Assembly (NCBI GenBank): GCA_039881145.1 | Contig: JAYKKI010000095.1 | Span: 6,996,501-7,060,500 of the forward strand | DNA: 64,000 nt | Reading direction: 5' to 3' | Source: Druceiella hillmani | Lineage: Eukaryota; Arthropoda; Insecta; Lepidoptera; Hepialidae | In this document: positions 23,406 to 33,904 of the stretch, in pieces | Numbering within the stretch: position 1 is the stretch's first letter | How the letters are laid out: every line of letters begins with the position of its first letter | Program-made: the position numbers and the translations under genes | The notes under the pieces: generated by a model | The model's input: the letters and a program-made list of their open reading frames with translations, nothing else | Database searches by the model: none | What the model was told of the DNA's origin: nothing

Positions 23406-24229
23406 TGTATAAAAACTATCCGGGATTGTCATTTAAATGAACGGCTTAAAAGGAATCGGTAAATTGTTTTGCTGAATTGCGTTAATTATCAAGCCAAACT
23501 TGAGCGCGATCAGTCAACTAGTATGTTTACACCAACTGTATTAACAGGTCGACCTCAAAGTTAGTCTCCGAATTTGATTATAGATAAATTAATTGAACAA
23601 CGAATTTGCCTTGAATTTTGTATTTCAAACAAAATTTCTTGGACTGAATCATTAAAAATATTAAAAAAGGCCTATGACTCCATTATGTCGAAAACACAGA
23701 CATACCTACGAGTGGTATAAATCATTCAAAGAGAAGCCTGAAGTGGGCGAACATTTGGCTCGCCCCAACGGTTTTCAACGTCTACCACTGGAAAAAAATG
23801 CTTGAGAATCATCGTTTTATTGTATTAGAGGATTGCCAAGAGAGTTGAATATTGGTATAATGACCATTCATGGGATTTTAACGAATGTTTTTCGTGATTT
23901 TTGAACAGAGGAACACTTGTGACCCACTACAAAGCCAAAAACTCAATTAATACCGCTGACTATCTATCGTATTCGCCCGGTTTAGCCCCGTGTGACTTCT
24001 TTCCGAAACTGAAATTGCCACTCTGCGGAACTCGTTTTGACTCGACTGAATTAAAGGCCATACCACTTTCGGCCTGTGAGAAGTGTATGGAAGAGAGGGT
24101 CCGACGTTACCGACGTTATCACACTTGTATTGCAGACAATGGGGATTACTTTGAAGGTGACAAAATAAATTTTGATGATTAATCTTAAATTTGTGTATTT
24201 TTTATAAGATTCCGCGTAGTTTTTGTACA
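23406..24229 (+). mobile_element. internally deleted mariner-type element
   Basis: The left end TGTATAAAAACTATCCGGGA and the inverse of the right end TGTACAAAAACTACGCGGAA are matching terminal inverted repeats. The 824-bp element holds the two ends of a transposase with the centre missing (see the coding remnant). It differs in TIRs and protein from the element at 19757 and belongs to another mariner lineage. Confidence 0.85.
23590..24182 (+). pseudogene. mariner transposase remnant, N- and C-terminal parts
   Basis: The N-terminal part reads LIEQRICLEFCISNKISW, then (frameshifted) YEWYKSFKEKPEVGEHL and LPRELNIGIMTIHGILTNVF, the paired helix-turn-helix region. The sequence then jumps to VTHYKAKNSINTADYLSY and SPGLAPCDFFPKLKLPL. 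The C-terminus is a typical GDYFEGDKINFDD. The third catalytic Asp (CDFF) is present, but the block with the first two is deleted. The 93-codon frame 23901-24182 is only the C-terminal part. Confidence 0.9.
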
Positions 24230-25149
24230 TATAGTAAATCAACATAAAGCCAAATTGCATCCAGAGTGTTTCACTGTTCACACAACCCTACTGTAAAATT
24301 AATTATTCAATTGTACTTTAAGCATTCGTAAAGTATATTTGTCCTTAACGTCACTGTCTCCCGTCACCATTATCCATAATCTGACATTCAGCCTTGCAGC
24401 CTTCTACTTCTTTATCCATTCAATAATCACATTGGGTCGCACATTGTCTTTATTTTTTTCACTATATTGAAATACAGTGTTTTCGAATCATCGTTTGCAG
24501 TTATGTTTACGCTCATAAATATATACATAATCTTTTTTTACTACAACTCAACCTTCAGTAATAACTTGCAATCTATAACGACTCTATTGTTTTTTTTTTC
24601 ATGTCGTTGTGTTTAGTTTGACAATTAAAAAACTGCATTCGCTGCAATTAGTCGATTATCTTAGATTTTTAAATTTCCAGTAATTTTTTTGAAGTAAAAT
24701 TTGAAGATTTCTTTTACTCTTGTTGTGGCTAGAAAATTTTAAAAAAATGACAAATTGTCATATCTACGCGTATAATTATATTTAAAGGTAAAAATTCCGT
24801 ACAATAAAAATATATTCGATAAAATAAATTCGGGAAAATATAAATTCACGAGAGAGATGAAATGGAATTTTGGCATTTTTTCCTATAGATTTGTTTGTGT
24901 GCTTATCCAATAACAAGATTTGATGGGTTATTAATACTGTACAGCTTAGGGTCCCAGAAATAAAATAAGGTAAGTATATTATAGCATCGTGAAATTAAAA
25001 TATCTCTATGTCTTTGTTTTTATTTATGTTTATTTGTTTGTGCGTACATCGCGTAATAAAAAGAGTTCGATTAGGTTTTCAATACTAATAGGTTGTAGGA
25101 TTTCATAATTAAAACGAGGTACATATTACAGTGAAGCGATATTTTTGTT
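24230..25149. other. AT-rich non-coding stretch
   Basis: No gene is visible. A perfect donor-like GTAAGT occurs at 24971, but every frame before it is closed by a stop. Confidence 0.5.
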
Positions 25150-25407
25150 AAGCCGCGACCAAATATGCAGGACTCGCCGAGTGCCGATTCGTATTCGCCA
25201 AGTAGTGAGCATGTCAAATATTAATCGTGTGAAGTATTAATCGCACAAGTATTCTTATTCGTTAATTTTGAAGCGGAGAAACGTGCCGAGCGAGGCAAGC
25301 ACTGACAATCGTTGCTGCGTGATTTACGAGCACCGATCCCCACTACTCCCGATTCGGCGAATAATCGGCTGGGCACTCGGCGAGTCCCGCATATATGGTC
25401 GTGACCT
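25150..25407. mobile_element. MITE-like element with about 48-bp imperfect TIRs
   Basis: The left arm GCGACCAAATATGCAGGACT then CGCCGAGTGCC...TATTCGCC matches the inverse of the right arm, CACGACCATATATGCGGGAC then TCGCCGAGTGCC...TATTCGCC. The element is about 258 bp and GC-richer than its surroundings. I see no clear target duplication. The - strand frame at 25221-25442 crosses the element end and is not a gene. Confidence 0.75.
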
Positions 25408-25409
25408 AC

Positions 25410-26340
25410 GAAGATGCATGCTATCTCAATAATTGTCGACAAAGCGAAAAATTACAAATGTTCAACAACCAAATTATTTACTCATTACAAAAATAGACTT
25501 TTTTAACATTTTTATCGACTTTTGTTTTTATTTTTTTTATTTGTTGTCACTGAGTAAGCTGAAGACGTATCATATTAATGCTAAAAAATATATGTTGTTG
25601 ATCTTTTAATATCATTTTCAACTCGCTCCAATAGATGTAAACTAATTCCCACTTTCGAATCCGACTCAAACACGCGGACCTAATAGCGAAAAAAGTTAGT
25701 TAGTGTTTACGAAAACAAACAAAATTTGTCCACTTTCTAACCAATTGCCTGTTAGGAAAACAATGGATTAAATTCGTGAAACGGAACGAAATTAAAATGT
25801 TGGCGAAAATAATTTTTTTTTTAAATTTTAATTATGATGCGCAAAATCTTTAAATTCTGCAATAATGTAAATTAGTTTCCAGATTTGGCATTTAAATTAA
25901 CATAAAATTTAGAAATTAAGCATTATACAATTTTCTAAATATTTTAAAGTCAATGACTCGTATAATACGGAATGGAATTTCGATATTCATCAAGCACCTA
26001 GTTTCTTATTATTAAAAGTTATAACTATAAAATTTATACCATGGTTCCATTCGCGTGGATATTGGGATTCCGAACTTTAACATTCCTCTGATGCATTAAC
26101 TTCCAACCCAAGTTCCAGCGCCGCCTCCACCACCCCCCCAACCATAGCGCTTCTTTCCTACCGGCGTCTTTACAAATATTAACAGAACTCCATAAACTGA
26201 AAATCTAAGTTAATTATTTTCACACAAAAGACTTCTGATATAACCATCCTATACGATAATGGAGATCATCAAAATTCATCTAATAGAACTCAAGTTATAA
26301 CGATTAGGCAGACAGTTTCATTTTAAGTGTATAGAAATAA
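25410..26340. other. AT-rich non-coding stretch
   Basis: I see nothing I can support here, apart from a short C-rich stretch (CGCCGCCTCCACCACCCCCC, 26119-26138). Confidence 0.5.
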
Positions 26341-26367
26341 GATGCAATTTTCATGAACATCTTTCAG

Positions 26368-26620
26368 CCCTTCGCGAAAGGTCGCAAAATTGGCACCTAC
26401 ATTCCTTCGGCGAGGGCTGTCAATATCCACGTCGAGTGGACAGAGAACGTTCGTGAGGCGGTTGCGGCGCGTCCTCTTGAGAGCGCCGCGCGCGTGTCAC
26501 GTGTCGCACTGTCCTTTTTCGTGGGCCTCTGCATCACAGACAATAACGAGCGAGTCTAATGACATTTAAAAGGTTCTCCGAAAGGACCTCTGAGGCCAAT
26601 AAAGAAAAATATATTGATTC
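26368..26620 (+). CDS. candidate last exon of an unidentified gene
   Basis: An acceptor-like CATCTTTCAG ends at 26367. The frame that follows is open for 63 codons (starting PFAKGRKIGTYIPSARA, ending CITDNNERV) to TAA 26557-26559, and AATAAA follows at 26598-26603. The segment is far richer in GC than its flanks. The frame also extends upstream through the acceptor to an ATG at 26353, so a short intronless ORF is an alternative. The reverse strand is partly open too. I recognise no domain. Confidence 0.35.
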
Positions 26621-26624
26621 GTAC

Positions 26625-27410
26625 TTCTCCTTTTTCCTATTCTAATATTTTTTTAAAAATATCTACGAGTATAGACTAAGAATATAGAAGTCTATATACA
26701 TTGAAGATATTTTTGGTGAAATTAGTTCGGGTGACCGTAAATTAATCATAAAAAATAAATTGGCCGGTTTTGAAACTTTTGTCTGTTTTGTGTTCTCGCA
26801 TCGCACAAGAATTACTAAACAAATTTTAATAAGGTTTATTCAATACTACATTTATTCAAAACTGACGGCACCTGGCGAATTCTTTCTCATGGAATTGCAG
26901 TACTTTAATGCGTTTATTTTATGCTCTCAGAGACAAATCATAATTAATTTAGTTTCAATCCCGCACGGGTCGACTTGCGCCGTATTACCCCATAGCACAC
27001 AGCTGCCCGCCATCCATATGACGGAAATATTGTTTAATTTCCTACGTAACTTCAAAACTTCGATAACTTAGAAACTTCGGAGTTTTATTAGTTTTCCTAT
27101 TCGCGCAGACAAACAAAATTTTATTTGAATAATATTTAAAAGCCGAAAATTGGAAAAATACAAAAAGTCCCTTCAATTTTATCTATCTTTATTGATCATA
27201 TACTTGAGGGTTCTAGAAACAAAATTAAATATTTATGATGTCGATACGATATCGATAAGCTAAGAAATTTAAAAAATGCAACTAATACGCAACATGCGGT
27301 ATTTAATAACTGGAAGTTATTATCAAAAAACTGTCCTATGAACCTTTTGTTGTCATTTTGTCTGTAAACGGGCGAAAAAAAATATCAATGTTTGTCGTTT
27401 TAATACCATC
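26625..27410. other. AT-rich non-coding stretch
   Basis: The 103-codon frame 26760-27071 has no motif, splice context or compositional support, and nothing else is visible. Confidence 0.45.
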
Positions 27411-27417
27411 TCAGATC

Positions 27418-27560
27418 GGCTCCGACAGATGGCGCAAGGCATTACTTAACTCGCACTATTTAAATCGGTTCCTGCACTAATTAACCTGCGCGAACGTAAT
27501 CATTTCGATTACGCTGGCTCGGGAAGCCGACATGAACCACATTTACTCTGAGCTGTTGTG
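27418..27560. other. GC-richer island
   Basis: From ATCGGCTCCGACAGATGGCG to CTCTGAGCTGTT this block is richer in GC and ends at a donor-like GTGAGT (27556). Reading frames are short. It is a candidate regulatory element. Confidence 0.28.
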
Positions 27561-27639
27561 AGTCCGTTTAAAGTAGAATAAATATGGACAGAAAATCTGT
27601 CCGAGATATATTCATGATATTAAATCACACTTCTAGATA

Positions 27640-28282
27640 CACGGTATCGAAACAAAAGTATATACGGTAACCATGAGTAGCATCGAAACATGAAAGTATC
27701 GATACTCCAACGTATCGATCCTTTCCTGGCTATTATGTTGTGTATATTTTTTTCAAAATAGCCCTCCATATCTCAAGTCTATACATATTTGCTACTGCCT
27801 TTGTGATAAAGAAATTAAACAAAAATTTAATTAATTAAAGATTTTATTTATATTAAACTAAAAACCAATGTAAGAAAACGAATATACGAAACAGATCAGA
27901 GAATGAACATGAATTAGATTCTAAATTTCCCAGTCCTATTTTGTCCAATCGTTTCGCTCAAATTAAGCACTAAAAAGTGCTACAAAACTAGTTGATTGTC
28001 TCACTTGGAACGGAACAAACGAATGACGATTTTTTCAAACAGAATGAAGGGTCGCCAACTCGCCAATATGATAATACTTAGATAGTATTATATTGCCGTT
28101 GGTCTTTTGCAATACAAAATTAATATTGGAGTATTATAAAAGAACAGAATTTGGAAGGAGTTTCAATAAGATACCTACTACAAAGTACTCATATGAGTGA
28201 AAGTATTGAATAAGACGTACCGAGTACAAAAGTATCGGTACCGAATAAAATGTACTCGATACTTTTTCAGTGTCCTTATGCA
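27640..28282. mobile_element. possible decayed hAT-type element
   Basis: Both ends of this 640-bp interval carry clusters of GTATCGATAC-like words. The left end has GTATCGATACTCCAACGTAT (27698-27717). The right end has AAGTATCGGTACCGAATAAA and CTCGATACTTTTTCAGTG. Such words and a CACTG...-type terminus are seen in hAT elements. The TIRs are too diverged to fix exact ends and no target duplication was found. Confidence 0.3.
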
Positions 28283-28289
28283 CAACTTA

Positions 28290-28940
28290 CATCAAGCTAA
28301 TTATATTTATTAAGTTATTCTAAATCTTAATAATATCGTGTTTAATAAAATACATTTTATCCTTGTCAAAGATTTTGAAACTGCTATTAATCATTTTGCA
28401 GTTGATATGTCACACAAAAAAATTCACCTAATAGGATTAAGTATTTAATTTTATTGAATCAAGAAACACAGTTAATTATAACAAAACAATGTTACGCCCA
28501 CATCCACTTATTTATTAATTCCGTTCAAGAACACGATATATAGGATTAATCGATCGAGCGTACGACAGCGCGCCAATCAAACTCGGTTAGAAGGAAACGC
28601 GCGGTGACATTTTGATTGTATCTGCGTTGAATAACTACTACTTCCCGTTGTTCAATAATGATTTAAAATAATACGTTTCCTAGAGCACAAACTTAGTTTA
28701 CGATAATTATAAATTTATTTTTAATGTAAACAGACGGCGAGTGTTACAATGTATTACAACGATACCAAAAGAAGTGTCGAATTGTTAAGTAAAGATATCT
28801 GCATTTATTTAAATAATTTAATAAACCTTACTGCAACTTGGACAGCTGAGAATATAGTTGGTGTATTTAATGCTACAAAAGCAATCTCTTACATCCAAAC
28901 GTACTGCGACAAGTGACAGTTATTTACCTAAAAAGAGATA
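28290..28940. other. AT-rich non-coding stretch
   Basis: No gene is visible. A slightly GC-richer patch lies at 28548-28615 (CGATCGAGCGTACGACAGCG). Confidence 0.5.
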
Positions 28941-28944
28941 AAAA

Positions 28945-29097
28945 AGCGAGGAATTTGATATTAAATGTGTGTAGAGAGAGAGAGACAGACCGGTAACAAG
29001 TCAGGCATAAGAAAAGGATGAAAAATAACGAGGTTTAAAAATATTGAGATAAAAAGAGAGAAGAGACTAGTGAAAAGTCAAGCATAAGAAAAAAAAA

Positions 29098-29180
<83 letters not shown>

Positions 29181-29525
29181 CCAGTGACACGTCCTGGATA
29201 AGGAAAGGAAGGGAAACAATTAGTGATTTGACAGAAAAAGAGACCGGTGACAAGTCAGGCATAAGAAAATGATAAAAAATAAAGAGGGTAAAAATATCGA
29301 GATAAAAAGAGAGAAAAGACTAGGGACAAGTCAAGCATAAGAAAAGGTAGGGAAATAATGAGGGATTTGATATAAAAAGAAAGAAGGACCGACAAGTGAT
29401 ACATCAGGAATAAGGAAGGGATAGGAAAGTAATGAGAAATTCAATATAAAAACAGAGAGACTTGTGATATGTCAGGCCTAAGGAGGAAATAGAGAAATAA
29501 TGAGAGATTTGATATAAAAAGAATT
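28945..29525 (+). repeat. purine-rich tandem array, about 7 units of 60-80 bp, with (TA)n(GA)n insert
   Basis: Units share GACCGGTGACAAGTCAGGCA then TAAGAAAAGG and a GATTTGATATAAAAAGAGA segment. Unit starts lie near 28987, 29066, 29179, 29240, 29316, 29386 and 29459. A TA run followed by a GA run (29098-29180) splits the second unit. The + strand is overwhelmingly A and G across about 580 bases. Confidence 0.85.
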
Positions 29526-29529
29526 TATA

Positions 29530-29995
29530 CGTAGATTACATTAATTAATGCGATTACAGACAATTTGGACACGGTCACCCAGGATTCTTTTTTGTATATT
29601 GATATTTAGTTATTTCCATTAGCATAAACTCTATGGTTTACGGTAAACGATTCTAAATTGAAGTCAATTTATGTCGATGGATTTAGAAGGGTTTTCCTCT
29701 TTTCAGAGGATGAACAGAAAATCAAGAATAAGAATTTAAAAAAATATTGGAATTTTGATCTGTTAGATATATAATTTAGAAACAGTTAGGCATGCATCTA
29801 ATAGACAACAAAAAATTGCCACGTATACTAAAAAAAAAGTGAGCCGTCACGGGACGCCTGGCAGATGTGAAACATAGTGTTCGTACAAGTAATATGTATA
29901 AAAGACAAGATTATTACAAGAACTAAATATAGCATAATGAAAAAATAAAGTATTACGAATTTCTTACAGAAAACGGTGACTTGTAACAGCGTCGA
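29530..29995. other. AT-rich non-coding stretch
   Basis: I see no gene or repeat I can name here. Confidence 0.5.
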
Positions 29996-30030
29996 ACTGA
30001 GTGAGGTGGGGGTCGCGTAGTCGGTTGCGC

Positions 30031-30129
30031 ATGGCGACACGTCGCCATACCGTACACTCTACTACATATAGACTATATATACACCTTAGTATAGCGTGGC
30101 GACCCGTCGCCACGGCAAGCGTCGCCACG
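30031..30129. promoter_or_regulatory. cluster of GTCGCCA palindromes
   Basis: ATGGCGAC-AC-GTCGCCAT (30031-30048) and CGTGGCGAC-CC-GTCGCCACG (30095-30114) are perfect inverted repeats with 2-bp spacers. A further half site GTCGCCACG follows at 30121-30129. The arrangement could bind dimeric proteins or form small cruciforms. Function is inferred only from the symmetry. Confidence 0.35.
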
Positions 30130-30399
30130 CCAACGATCCGGTTTATACCTGCGCCTATAGATGTTTCACATCAAAAATATCGGCTTTTCAAACATCCAAA
30201 TTCAAGTATTTTATCACCCATTGTATTTTTCTAAAAAAGCTTGAGATGAAAAATATTATCACCTGCGACTTTATTCATAACGTCATCTCGTAGGCGTTAT
30301 GGTATATGAGCCTAATCCACCAAACCTACTTTCAAATAACGTACAACGGAATAGCGTTTCTTACTTTTGCTGATTTATATTCTAACTTTATTACAACTT

Positions 30400-30930
30400 T
30401 AGATATCATGTGCTGCACCCGTGTGCCTACCGCATCCAAAATTGGAGACGATCCTTTACTTTATCGGGTGTAACGCTCTCCGCATAACGAGCTGCCTGAC
30501 CTACCCAGGCTCCCTTATCTTTCTCCTCTATCGCTCCGCGGCCGTAACAATGTATGTAGAAAGGCCGCAAGCGTGCACAACACATGTCCAGGGCTCGGCT
30601 AGACGGCGACCGCGAGCACGTCCCCGCGTCCGCGTCAACCAATTAACGTGAAGTTAGTCTCTGATAAAAACTTGCACGATTACGTTTACCTACAGCCCGC
30701 CTATTTGGTGAGCGGCCAAATTGTAATGGCGGCCTTACCAGCGGCGGGCTTTTGCGTTTTTTGTTTGAATTACAGTTGTTACAACAACTCATTTAATGTT
30801 TCGTGCCAAAGGGGTTTTGGCCGGTCCCACGGGCGGGGGCTGATAACTTCTGTTAATTACTCTGGGCTCGCCGCTCGCCGTGCGGTCGCTCAACTGTACA
30901 ATTGAATGGACGCTTCTAATAACGGTTATG
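30400..30930. other. GC-rich island
   Basis: Two GC-rich blocks, about 30520-30640 and 30690-30890, contain many CpGs (for example CGGCGACCGCGAGCACGTCC). Open frames exist on both strands (30421-30651 +, 30427-30642 -, 30648-30905 +). These contradict one another and show no motif, so I call none of them. It could be a conserved non-coding element or an unrecognised exon region. Confidence 0.35.
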
Positions 30931-31112
30931 ACTTTACGTTATGGCCGTTTTTTTAAGTTGTAGCCATATTTAATTATCGCTGTTGATGTCGGTCGCATCA
31001 GTGTTAAATACGAAAAACATTAATTATGACGTAACTTTAATTAAAAAGGGAAAAAGAAGGTTTATGTCGTTTTCAGAATTCCGTATCTCAGAATGCTTAT
31101 AGGATCATTTTT

Positions 31113-31512
31113 GAAGTTATACTTCTTTAGGCACGTTATGAAAAAATGATGAGAGTGAAATTTTAAGATTTGTCACACAAAAGTTACAGTATGAAGTTTC
31201 AGCGGTTGCAATCTCGAAACAAAAGCTATTGGCACCATCGTCGCCTCTGTTCATTGTTTTCATATTCATAGTATTTATCCACATGTTTCTAGTGTCTACA
31301 TTCACATACGTGTTTTAGTTTCATATAAGTGCGATTTATATATGTGCTGATAAATTATATTCAGTAGTGATTTAAATATTTTGATTAATATATTTACTAT
31401 TCGTAAATATTAGTGAAAAAATTGTGTTTATAGACTTTTTCAAGTGCTCCAATATAATTGAGGTTCTCTATCCGTATGTATTATTTAATGATGCCAAAGA
31501 AGTATAACTTCT
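31113..31512. mobile_element. MITE-like element with about 21-bp TIRs
   Basis: GAAGTTATACTTCTTTAGGC at the left end matches the inverse of the right end, GAAGTTATACTTCTTTGGCA. The 400-bp interior has no transposase. A related end is present at 41738, so this is a family. No target duplication was resolved. Confidence 0.6.
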
Positions 31513-31519
31513 CACGTAC

Positions 31520-33000
31520 ATAAGTACACGCACCCTTTTTCATTTTTCTATCCGTCGGACAAAACTCGTTTTCTTAAAAACTTCCAGAAGTATAAAATTG
31601 AATTTGGGATAAGTAATTTCAAATACAGTGTATACACCTTATAATGAAACTCAAGTGACTAAGTATTTTCTTTCGTTATAGAGAGTTTTCGCTTTATGGA
31701 GTGTACAAATAAATATATTTTTTCAAGATTTTTTTAATTAAATTTTTATTCGGTTTTATTTACAGCAATATTTAAACAGTTCCGTTATTCCTATAGCTTA
31801 TATTTGTTTCTTAGATTTTGAAATAATTACTTAAAATAAACGCCAACTTTGAATGATTTTTTTACTGCACTACAATATAATATAAAATATAGGAAAGCGG
31901 TAATGTGTTAAGGGTCAACTTTACCCAGTAAACAAGCTGGCCACCAAACAACAATAATAACTACACAATAATAGCAATAAAATTGTGTGCCTTCATTCTT
32001 ATAATTGTCGGCATTCGTAAAGATAATTTCGGAGTTTGTATGAGCCTATTGGTAATAAATATGTACTTAGTGATAATAAACAAAAAACAACTTTTGCCGC
32101 CTAAGCAATGTCTCCTCATTAGTAATAGGGAATGGCGGGTTTGTCCTTTGTAACATCATTGTCCTTTGTGAATCAGTGTATGGGTTAGTAGGCAAATTAA
32201 GCAAGATCAAGCAGTGTTTAAATTATAAAGAGAATTTCCATTATAAAGAGGGTCATTATAAAGAGTTTACACTGTACTTCTAAGCTTGCAAATACTGATA
32301 AATTTTCCAGCTTTTAACTAAATGCACTAAAAATATAGGGCCTTTCTAATATCATGTATTTCGATACTGAATCACTCAGGATTTTGTAATTAGGTACAAA
32401 GGAAACTCTTATAGTACTTGTAATGGAAAAAATAATTTATTTTTAATAAATAGAATTATTATATTCATAAATGTATGGAATTATTAAATGACAGACATTT
32501 TCTGGTTTTTCAATTTACACTCTATTTTGTAAATATTTATAAAATGACCATTTTACAATAATATTCTTTACACACACACTTTACTGTTTTCTTTTACATA
32601 TGAATTAATTAAGAAAACTCACATTATCCCGTTAAAAAAAAGTTTTCATATATTATAAAAAAATTAAATTTGTAAGTTTGGTTGTACATAAATGACGCAA
32701 GGAAACTTAGCAATGACTTGTGCGTTTATTCTCATACTCATGACCATTTTCGTAGATGTGTAATTTGTGATAAAAATAACTTTTTATGTCCGTTTCCAAC
32801 ATTTAAAAAGTTTCAGTACTTCATTTTCTAACATATCTCTGTTTCATAAAAGAATTTACATATCGTCAATGGTTAGCTGGTAATAAGAAATAATCAAGCT
32901 AAACGAGATTACGTTCAATGGTATAATAATAGTATCCTAAACTCATAACCGCCACCTCACAATCTACTTATATTTCATGAACAAAGCAAAAAAGTCTAAC
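31520..33000. other. AT-rich non-coding stretch
   Basis: I see no gene or recognisable repeat, apart from a local repeat of ATTATAAAGAG (32222-32268). Confidence 0.5.
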
Positions 33001-33009
33001 AAAAGTAGT

Positions 33010-33219
33010 CTACTGCGCTTGCTGTCGATAAAGTGCAGCGATAGCGCTGGAACCGTGCCAGCAGCAGCGTACTCTGCACGGATTGACCTGCCTCAACGCT
33101 GTGATAAACATCTTTATAACATCACTTCTTAGGTAAAAATGCACAATTTCAAATTCAGCCTCTAGGTCTCTCGCCATATCTCGCTCTATGGTGACCTTAG
33201 CGTGTGTCAGAAAATCCAC
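33010..33219 (-). CDS. candidate exon-like open segment, unrecognised
   Basis: The - strand frame (69 codons) reads VTIERDMARDLEAEFEIVHF and later MFITALRQVNPCRVRCCWHG to a stop at 33010. It has more balanced composition than the AT-driven frames nearby. The - strand contains acceptor-like ACGCTAAG and donor-like CAG-GTCAAT. No family is recognised. A conserved non-coding element is also possible. Confidence 0.2.
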   Translation of the reverse strand: MDFLTHAKVTIERDMARDLEAEFEIVHFYLRSDVIKMFITALRQVNPCRVRCCWHGSSAIAALYRQQAQ

Positions 33220-33444
33220 AAAAATTATAAATAGAAATGTAAATCGAGTCTTGTTCTAAACAGACTTAAAAATCGTAGCGATAATTCTGGGAGACTGCAC
33301 CAAATCGAATGAAGCCTTCTAAAACTTTTTCTTTGTGGTTTCATTTAATTGGTATTTGCTCCTTAAGAATCAATTTTCATATATAGCGTCCGATATGATG
33401 TTTTATAACGAGTAAAATCAGAAGTTCAGAGCGTTAAAAAAGTG

Positions 33445-33680
33445 TAACCGTTTTTAAGTTTAGATGTAGGAGGTAATATTTGAAGCTACTCTTCCGATTT
33501 CAAAAATTCTTTCACAAATATTTAGAAAGGACCTTCAGGATGAACATAGCTTGTTATAAACAAATTAAATTTGTAAGTTTGGATGTAGGAGGTAATCTCC
33601 AAAACTATTCATCCAATTTCTAAAATTCTTTCACCAATATTTAAAAGGGACCTGCAGGATGGACATAGGTTGTATATTAT
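33445..33680 (+). repeat. two tandem copies of an RTE/SINE-like 3' segment
   Basis: GTTTAGATGTAGGAGGTAAT ... AAAATTCTTTCACAAATATT ... GACATAG occurs twice with a period of about 118 bp. The phrase AAATTCTTTCACC followed by a GACATAGG word is typical of short repeats in lepidopteran genomes. Confidence 0.6.
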
Positions 33681-33904
33681 TCCGTTAAAAAAAATTTCAT
33701 GCAGACCAGTTTTGCAACGTAAATCAAAGGAAAAACATTCGGGCGAATACATTTCTAATGAACGCTACCTTAACGGTAGGAGATATATTGATAGATGATA
33801 TCGTTATTTATATTTATATCTATATACAGTGTTACCTATTTTATATATTCCAAGACAATCGTAATTACGGAGTAAACTCCAATGGCGCGTCGGAACTGAC
33901 ACGC

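Noticed and set aside
24860..24971. Possible exon ending at GTAAGT (24971)
   Set aside because: All three frames after the nearest acceptor contain a stop before the donor.
29035..29262. Ser-Leu-rich - strand ORF
   Set aside because: It is a translation of the GA/TA simple repeat within the purine-rich array.
30421..30651. ORFs on both strands in the GC-rich island
   Set aside because: Overlapping frames on opposite strands are expected from GC-rich DNA, and neither has a motif, splice site or poly(A) signal.
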